The notes beneath the pieces are model-generated. The model had not been told where the DNA came from. It was given only the letters and a program-made list of their open reading frames with translations, and did not search any database. Made by a program: the position numbers and the translations under genes. This document shows, piece by piece, positions 14,345 to 17,971 of a stretch of DNA of 17,971 nt. The stretch's first letter is position 1. Every line of letters begins with the position of its first letter. This DNA is from CAVEFW01 sp964579575. Its GTDB lineage: Bacteria; Actinomycetota; Coriobacteriia; Coriobacteriales; Eggerthellaceae. The stretch covers positions 1-17,971 of the forward strand of contig CAZOGL010000032.1 of the NCBI GenBank assembly GCA_964579575.1. Direction: 5' to 3'.

Positions 14345-15241
14345 ATGGCACCTTGGAAGAAAGTAATTTTGAGTGCTTTGGTAGGCGGTCTGCTCTGCCT
14401 TGTCGCTCAAGCGATTTTGGTCTGCTGGCAACAAACTCCTGTCACCGAAGCACCTTGGGGTAACTTCTCTGGCGGTATCACGCTCGTCTCCATGGGCATC
14501 ATCGGATGCTTTCTCGGCGGTTTCGCTATCTACCAGATCCTTGGTGAGTGGGCTGACTTCGGTGCGTTTTTGCCTTTCTCCGGTTTCGCTATGGCTATCG
14601 GTATGAAGTCCATCACTCCCTGGACCCAGGGCAAGGGCGTTTGGGAGTGCCTGCGTCCTGCGCTTTGGATGGTTGTCTGGTTCAACGTCGTAGGCGCCGT
14701 CGTTTGCATCATCTTTGGCTATATCTGCCAAACGACCGGCCTGAATGCAAACCCGATCTTCACTGCGGACAAGAACACTACCGCACTGGTCTTTCCTGCG
14801 GCTTTCCTGATGGGCGCCATTATCTCTATCGTCTTCCAGATCATTTGGGAGATTTACGTTCGTGTCGCTCCCACCAAGGCCCAGCATTGGCATATCCTGA
14901 TGCTCGCATGGTGCTTGGGCGCCCTTTTTGCCCCTTGCGGTCTGTCCACCGTGCTTGCCAATGTCTTCGGTGAGGGCTTCAGCGTCCTGATTCCCGTCGG
15001 CGGTTACAACATGTACACCGTTGGCGTCGATCTCGCCATCGGTGGCGAGGAGACCATGGTCGGCATCATGCATCTCGTCAGCTTCGTGATCGCCGTGTGC
15101 GGCCTCGCGATCTGCTGCATGCTCACCTTCGCCCTGTACAACGCTAACTACGGTCGTAAGCCTATCGTTCAGGTTCATGCCGAGATGGGCAAGAAGCTCT
15201 ACGAACGCAAGTCTGCTCCCAACGCTGGTGGCCATCACTAG
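14345..15241 (+). CDS. SpoVA-like polytopic membrane protein
   Basis: A 298-residue, very hydrophobic protein with about seven membrane segments (about 8-28, 42-65, 70-90, 105-128, 147-170, 183-205, 240-263). The first third (VGGLLCLVAQAIL at 13-25, GIIGCFLGGFAIYQ at 51-64, DFGAFLPFSGFAMAIG at 71-86) resembles the SpoVAC/SpoVAEb family, which in endospore formers moves dipicolinate during sporulation and germination. The second half (LGALFAPCGLSTVL, then GFSVLIPVGGYNMYTVG) looks like a diverged repeat of the first, so the protein may be a two-unit fusion. The family is also annotated in non-sporulating Coriobacteriia, where the solute is unknown. ATG 14345 is used, with GGGGAGG eleven bases upstream; a frame extension to 14294 has no ribosome-binding site. 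Single gene, ending at a strong terminator. The family call is from pattern resemblance only. Confidence 0.6.
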   Translation: MAPWKKVILSALVGGLLCLVAQAILVCWQQTPVTEAPWGNFSGGITLVSMGIIGCFLGGFAIYQILGEWADFGAFLPFSGFAMAIGMKSITPWTQGKGVWECLRPALWMVVWFNVVGAVVCIIFGYICQTTGLNANPIFTADKNTTALVFPAAFLMGAIISIVFQIIWEIYVRVAPTKAQHWHILMLAWCLGALFAPCGLSTVLANVFGEGFSVLIPVGGYNMYTVGVDLAIGGEETMVGIMHLVSFVIAVCGLAICCMLTFALYNANYGRKPIVQVHAEMGKKLYERKSAPNAGGHH

Positions 15242-15265
15242 GTTGTCTCAATCCGAGCTTTGACG

Positions 15266-15294
15266 GAAACCCTCCTTCGGGAGGGTTTCTTTTT
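15266..15294 (+). terminator. Strong intrinsic terminator
   Basis: A perfect 10-bp stem GAAACCCTCC/GGAGGGTTTC with the stable loop TTCG (15276-15279) is followed by five Ts, 25 bases after the stop of the SpoVA-like gene. Confidence 0.95.
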
Positions 15295-15396
15295 GCCAAG
15301 CGGGGAGGCATCGGATTCACGCTCAACCTCGCGTTGCCTGGACGACGAGGGCATTATATGCGAACAAGATGCATACCGTTTTTGTTCGGGCTGGGG

Positions 15397-15402
15397 TACA
15401 AT
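15397..15402 (+). promoter_or_regulatory. Possible -10 element upstream of tig
   Basis: TACAAT lies about 97 bases before the tig start and after the terminator, where a promoter is needed. No convincing -35 is seen at 16-18 bases (a TTTTTG at 15379 is too close), so this is weak. Confidence 0.3.
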
Positions 15403-15433
15403 TTCGCAATACATGTTTTTCGCAATACACGTT
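15402..15433 (+). repeat. 16-bp tandem duplication in the tig leader
   Basis: TTTCGCAATACATGTT (15402-15417) and TTTCGCAATACACGTT (15418-15433) are adjacent copies differing at one base. Confidence 0.92.
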
Positions 15434-15459
15434 TTGAGAAAGAGACCTGCCGCTCAGAT

Positions 15460-15493
15460 GGTTTTCTAGAGGGAACGGTTTTCTAGAGGGAGG
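15460..15493 (+). repeat. 17-bp tandem duplication containing the tig ribosome-binding site
   Basis: GGTTTTCTAGAGGGAAC (15460-15476) and GGTTTTCTAGAGGGAGG (15477-15493) are adjacent, 15 of 17 bases identical. The second copy provides GGGAGG five bases before the tig start; the first ends in GGGAAC, a weaker match to the anti-Shine-Dalgarno. Confidence 0.92.
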
Positions 15494-15498
15494 AAACA

Positions 15499-16809
15499 AT
15501 GGAGATTACTGCTAGGACTTTTGAGGAGGATGAGAAGGGGCTTGAGCTTGTCTTGACCCTGACCGCCACTCCCGAAGAGGTTGACAAGGCCCTTGATAAG
15601 TACTTCAAGGAGCTCAACAAGAATGAGGTTCCCGGCTTCCGCAAGGGCAAGGCCCCGCGCAACGTTCTCGAGAACGGTGTCGGCGGTCACGAACAGGCAT
15701 ACACGGGCGCCGCTGAGGTCATGATGAACGAGCTCGCGTTCAAGGTCATCGATGATGCCGACGTCATTTTCCTGAGCGATCCCGAGTTCAACGTCGATGG
15801 CATCATGGAGGACCACAAGCCTTACCAATTCCAAGTCTCTGGTATGGTTGCGCCGACCATGAAGTTGACAAGCTATGAGCCCGTCACCATCGAAATGCCG
15901 CCCGATGAGGCGACCGACTCCGAGATTGACAACCATATCGAGAACCTGCGCGAGTACTACCATTCATTCGAGGACATCACCGACCCTGACCACGAGGTAG
16001 AGATGGGTGAGTATGCCTCTCTTGTCGTTACGTGCAGCACCAGCGATGGCAAGCCTATCCGTGGCCTTTACGAAGTCGAGCGCCTTATCGGTCTCGGTAA
16101 GGGCACGATGCCCGCGAGCTTTGACGAGCACATCGTCGGCTCCAAGGTCGGTGACACGCTCGCTTTTGACTTCGAGGCGAAGGGCGAGAAGATTGCTCCT
16201 GAATTCGGAGATGGTAACTTGCATGCAGAGGTTGAGGTCAAGGGATTCCGCAAGTGCATCCTTCCTGCGTTGGATGATACATTCGCTCAACGTTTGGGCT
16301 CCGAAAACGTTGAGGTCTTGCGCAAGTCGGTTGCTGCAGCTCTGAACGAGGACAAGGCAAAGCACCTACCCCAACTCATGGAGGACCGTGCTGTCGCCGT
16401 TTTGTGTGAGCGCCTTGACGGACAAATTCCTCGCTACTATCTGGACTTCGTTGGACAGGGTGTCTCCCAGGACTACATCAAAAACCTCGAAAAAGAGGGT
16501 ACGAGCATCCAGGAGTGGATCCTTCACAACAATGTTCAACGCGAGGAAATCCGTGAACAGATTGAGGGTATGGCCTACCATCGCGCTGCTTGCGACTTGG
16601 CTCTTGAGGCCCTTTGTGTGGAGAAGGGTTTGGAGGTCACTGAGGAGGAAGTTGACCGGGAGTTTGCTGTTGTGGACAACGGAGACGAGGTGCGCAAGGA
16701 ATGGGAGGGCCAAAACCGCATGGCAGACCTTCGCAAGCTCATCCGTCACGCCAAGGCCACGCGGTGGCTCGTCGACACGGCCGAGGTCATCGTCGTCGAG
16801 GAAGACTAG
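15499..16809 (+). CDS. tig: Trigger factor, ribosome-associated chaperone
   Basis: Trigger factor binds at the ribosome exit tunnel and folds nascent chains, with a peptidyl-prolyl isomerase activity. The 436-residue length is normal. The ribosome-docking signature GFRKGKAPRNV is at 46-56 in the N-terminal domain. The FKBP-like domain follows (about 155-250), with LGKGTMPASFDEHIVGSKVG (191-210) corresponding to the usual family motif. The C-terminal helical chaperone arms (about 255-425) include PALDDTFAQRLG at the domain junction. The start has a GGGAGG ribosome-binding site inside a 17-bp duplication. The gene stands alone: in many bacteria clpP and clpX follow tig, but here a terminator and a convergent gene do. 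The last codons and stop are repeated in frame 15 bp later. Confidence 0.96.
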   Translation: MEITARTFEEDEKGLELVLTLTATPEEVDKALDKYFKELNKNEVPGFRKGKAPRNVLENGVGGHEQAYTGAAEVMMNELAFKVIDDADVIFLSDPEFNVDGIMEDHKPYQFQVSGMVAPTMKLTSYEPVTIEMPPDEATDSEIDNHIENLREYYHSFEDITDPDHEVEMGEYASLVVTCSTSDGKPIRGLYEVERLIGLGKGTMPASFDEHIVGSKVGDTLAFDFEAKGEKIAPEFGDGNLHAEVEVKGFRKCILPALDDTFAQRLGSENVEVLRKSVAAALNEDKAKHLPQLMEDRAVAVLCERLDGQIPRYYLDFVGQGVSQDYIKNLEKEGTSIQEWILHNNVQREEIREQIEGMAYHRAACDLALEALCVEKGLEVTEEEVDREFAVVDNGDEVRKEWEGQNRMADLRKLIRHAKATRWLVDTAEVIVVEED

Positions 16810-16825
16810 CTCAAGGAAGACTAGC
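16800..16825 (+). repeat. Direct repeat duplicating the tig stop codon
   Basis: GGAAGACTAGC occurs at 16800-16810 and 16815-16825. The 15-base period keeps the second TAG in frame with the first, giving a back-up stop five codons on. Confidence 0.88.
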
Positions 16826-16849
16826 CGTTCCAAGTTCCATAAAAACTGG

Positions 16850-16875
16850 AGAGGGGGCATATGCCCCCTCTTTTT
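16850..16875 (+). terminator. Intrinsic terminator after tig, possibly shared with the convergent gene
   Basis: A stem of nine pairs (AGAGGGGGC, 16850-16858, with GCCCCCTCT, 16863-16871) around the loop ATAT is followed by a T-run. An A-run (16841-16845) precedes the stem a few bases upstream, so weaker termination of minus-strand transcripts from the gene at 16930-17271 is possible. Confidence 0.92.
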
Positions 16876-16929
16876 GCGTATAGGGAGAAGAGGGTTACCA
16901 AGCAGACCCCTTCAAAAGGCTTGAACTTC

Positions 16930-17271
16930 TCAGTGCTTTGAAAGATAATCAGCGATTTGCTCGTTGGTGACACCGTATTCGTTGCGGAGCTTGTTGAGCT
17001 CGGTGTTGTTGCTGGCGAGCTTGTTCCCAAAGATTCCGATGATGAAAACAACGATGACGGTTGCTCCAAAGATGACGACACTTGTCTCAACAGTGTGGTC
17101 GTTTATGCCGGAAAAGGAGACGAAGGCCCAGAGCGCGGCGCCGATAATCACGGAAGCGATAAGCTTTATAAGGCTGTTCCTTCGCGCAATCTTGAGCTCT
17201 GCTGCCATTTGGACATACTTGGCGGATGCCTTTTTTGAACTCTTCTCTGTCTTGTTAGGCTTTTTGGACAT
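16930..17271 (-). CDS. Small two-TM membrane protein, unknown function
   Basis: Not recognised. 113 residues from the ATG at 17271, which has AAGGAG six bases upstream. A Lys/Ser-rich basic N-terminus (1-32) precedes two transmembrane helices (about 33-53, LIKLIASVIIGAALWAFV, and about 64-84, VVIFGATVIVVFIIGIFG). A short C-terminal helix with GVTNEQIADYL (100-110) follows. Both ends are predicted cytoplasmic. It converges on tig, with the terminator at 16850-16875 between them. The C-terminal motif resembles short helices in the small proteins at 13590-13973 and 17748-17971. Confidence 0.75.
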   Translation of the reverse strand: MSKKPNKTEKSSKKASAKYVQMAAELKIARRNSLIKLIASVIIGAALWAFVSFSGINDHTVETSVVIFGATVIVVFIIGIFGNKLASNNTELNKLRNEYGVTNEQIADYLSKH

Positions 17272-17386
17272 ACCTACTCCTTGATGTGTTTCTCTCGTGC
17301 GAAGTAGGATAGCGCATCTTAGGAGGAAGAGGGAGGAAAAGCGAAACTTCCACTGCGAGAGAAGCGAAGGGCCTACCGTTGACCGA

Positions 17387-17402
17387 AAAATTCGAGAATT
17401 TT
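17387..17402. promoter_or_regulatory. Operator-like inverted repeat in an AT-rich island
   Basis: AAAATTC and GAATTTT flank a GA centre, giving a 16-bp dyad. It follows TTGACC (17379-17384), a fair -35, inside an AT-rich stretch (17380-17430) unlike the rest of the window. A matching -10 at normal spacing is not clear (TAGAAT at 17420 is too far from TTGACC). It sits between divergent genes and could serve either. Confidence 0.35.
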
Positions 17403-17515
17403 GGGTAATTATCTAAAAATAGAATAAAAACCGCGATGTCTTTGGACGTAAGTCGAGACGAAAACGATTATGATAGTAAGCAAGCATGGGAAGGTGTCCT
17501 AGCTTACGTATACAA

Positions 17516-17735
17516 TTTTTTTTGTCGCGCAAAACGATGCTCGGGCCTCAAGGAAACAAAGGGCTCGTGTCTGGGAACATCGAATTGTGAGGGAAAAAGG
17601 CACGGTAGATGTGAGGGTTGGAAAGCCTCATACCTACCGTGAGGAGTGAACGCATACGAAGGGCGAATCCGTAATCGCCTGAGCTGAGGGCATATTCAGA
17701 CAACCATGCGATCTCGCAAGAGATTCTTTAGCAGA
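17516..17735 (+). ncRNA. Probable structured RNA or long structured leader
   Basis: After a run of eight Ts (17516-17523) the next 200 bases fold into several consistent helices and contain no convincing gene. Helices seen: CAAAACGATG/CATCGAATTG (17530-17539 with 17578-17587, two internal mismatches) enclosing GGGCCT/GGGCTC (17543-17548 with 17561-17566); a 16-position hairpin at 17601-17641 (CACGGTAG/CTACCGTG plus TGAGG/CCTCA); GGGCGA/TCGCCT (17661-17680); and ATCTC/GAGAT with a GCAA loop (17711-17724). CGCAT (17651-17655) can pair with ATGCG (17706-17710), and loop bases GTTG (17617-17620) can pair with CAAC (17701-17704) as a pseudoknot. It lies directly before the zinc-ribbon gene, so it is either its 5' leader or a separate small RNA. 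The raiA motif, known from Firmicutes and Actinobacteria, is one class to test; I cannot confirm it by eye. Confidence 0.55.
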
Positions 17736-17747
17736 GGAGTAGTAAAT

Positions 17748-17971
17748 ATGTGTTTTAGACCTGCAAGCTCCGGTGTGGACATTCACTGCCCGCACTGCGG
17801 CAAGAAGTTGCCCATGATGGGCAACACTGTTCTAAAGAAGTGCCCATTCTGCAAGACCGCCTTCGACGATGCTGATATGACGGCGCTCATGAAAGAGCTC
17901 GGCATGTCTGACGACGAGATCGCCAAGCAACTCGGCGGTGGCGGTGGCGGCGCAGCTGCTGGTGGCCCCGG
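17748..17971 (+). CDS. Zinc-ribbon protein, truncated by the window end
   Basis: The first 74 codons are visible and the frame is open at the last base. The ATG at 17748 has GAGGAG eight bases upstream. Residues 14-35 form a CPHC...CPFC zinc ribbon (Cys14, Cys17, Cys32, Cys35) with GKKLPMMG between. A short helix GMSDDEIAKQL follows (about 51-61), then a Gly/Ala-rich stretch (GGGGGGAAAGG) that looks like a flexible linker to a further domain outside the window. Treble-clef-like ribbons of this kind bind nucleic acid or protein; function is unknown. It follows the structured RNA at 17516-17735, which may be its leader. Confidence 0.75.
   Translation, partial: MCFRPASSGVDIHCPHCGKKLPMMGNTVLKKCPFCKTAFDDADMTALMKELGMSDDEIAKQLGGGGGGAAAGGP

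Noticed and set aside
14037..14366. Open frames reading across the N-run
   Set aside because: The gap has unknown length and content, so any frame through it is meaningless.
17476..17523. Hairpin GTAAGC/GCTTAC followed by eight Ts as a terminator
   Set aside because: The stem is only six pairs with a 20-base loop, and the T-run starts eight bases after it, too far for a standard intrinsic terminator.
17436..17642. 68-codon plus-strand open frame
   Set aside because: It overlaps the helices of the probable structured RNA, has no ribosome-binding site, and its composition is not protein-like.

Overview
The window looks like chromosomal DNA of a moderately GC-rich Gram-positive bacterium, most likely an actinobacterium of the class Coriobacteriia. 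The reasons are the order SRP RNA - dedA - dnaX - ybaB - recR, the protein flavour (acidic and Gln-rich linkers), a SpoVA-like membrane protein next to trigger factor, and a small SRP RNA. This is inference from gene content; no rRNA or other taxonomic marker is present. No tRNA, rRNA, CRISPR array, insertion sequence or phage gene was seen. The sequence has an exactly 100-base run of N (14052-14151), which looks like a scaffold gap of unknown true size. Layout: (1) 1-2134, a secreted CHAP-domain cell-wall hydrolase with a low-complexity linker. (2) 2201-6515, housekeeping: SRP RNA with a good promoter, a DedA membrane protein, then dnaX, ybaB/ebfC and recR in the classical replication/repair cluster. 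(3) 6516-6909, a repeat-rich intergenic region that includes a second copy of the last 25 bases of the recR coding region and six copies of a 16-bp repeat. (4) 6910-13322, the most interesting block: three co-directional genes encoding a cytoplasmic BspA-type leucine-rich-repeat protein, a DUF2201-like protein (metallopeptidase-like N-terminus plus VWA domain), and a MoxR-type AAA+ ATPase fused to a class I SAM-dependent methyltransferase. It ends at an 87-base hairpin followed by a U-tract. (5) 13590-13973, a small minus-strand single-TM protein, then the assembly gap. (6) 14189-16875, a structured leader with a two-halved SpoVA-like membrane protein, and trigger factor (tig), each ending at a strong terminator. 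(7) 16930-17271, a small minus-strand two-TM protein. (8) 17272-17971, an AT-rich regulatory stretch, a probable structured RNA with several helices and a possible pseudoknot, and the start of a zinc-ribbon protein cut by the window end. How the genes work together: SRP RNA and trigger factor act on nascent chains; DnaX, YbaB and RecR serve replication and recombination. The LRR / VWA / MoxR-methyltransferase trio is predicted to be one machine. The ATPase would remodel a client presented by the VWA subunit, the LRR protein would supply target recognition, and the fused methyltransferase would add a modification step. The substrate is unknown. A second theme is the abundance of short tandem duplications (9-17 bp) at gene ends and upstream of genes, including multiplied stop codons after dedA and tig and a duplicated ribosome-binding-site region before tig.
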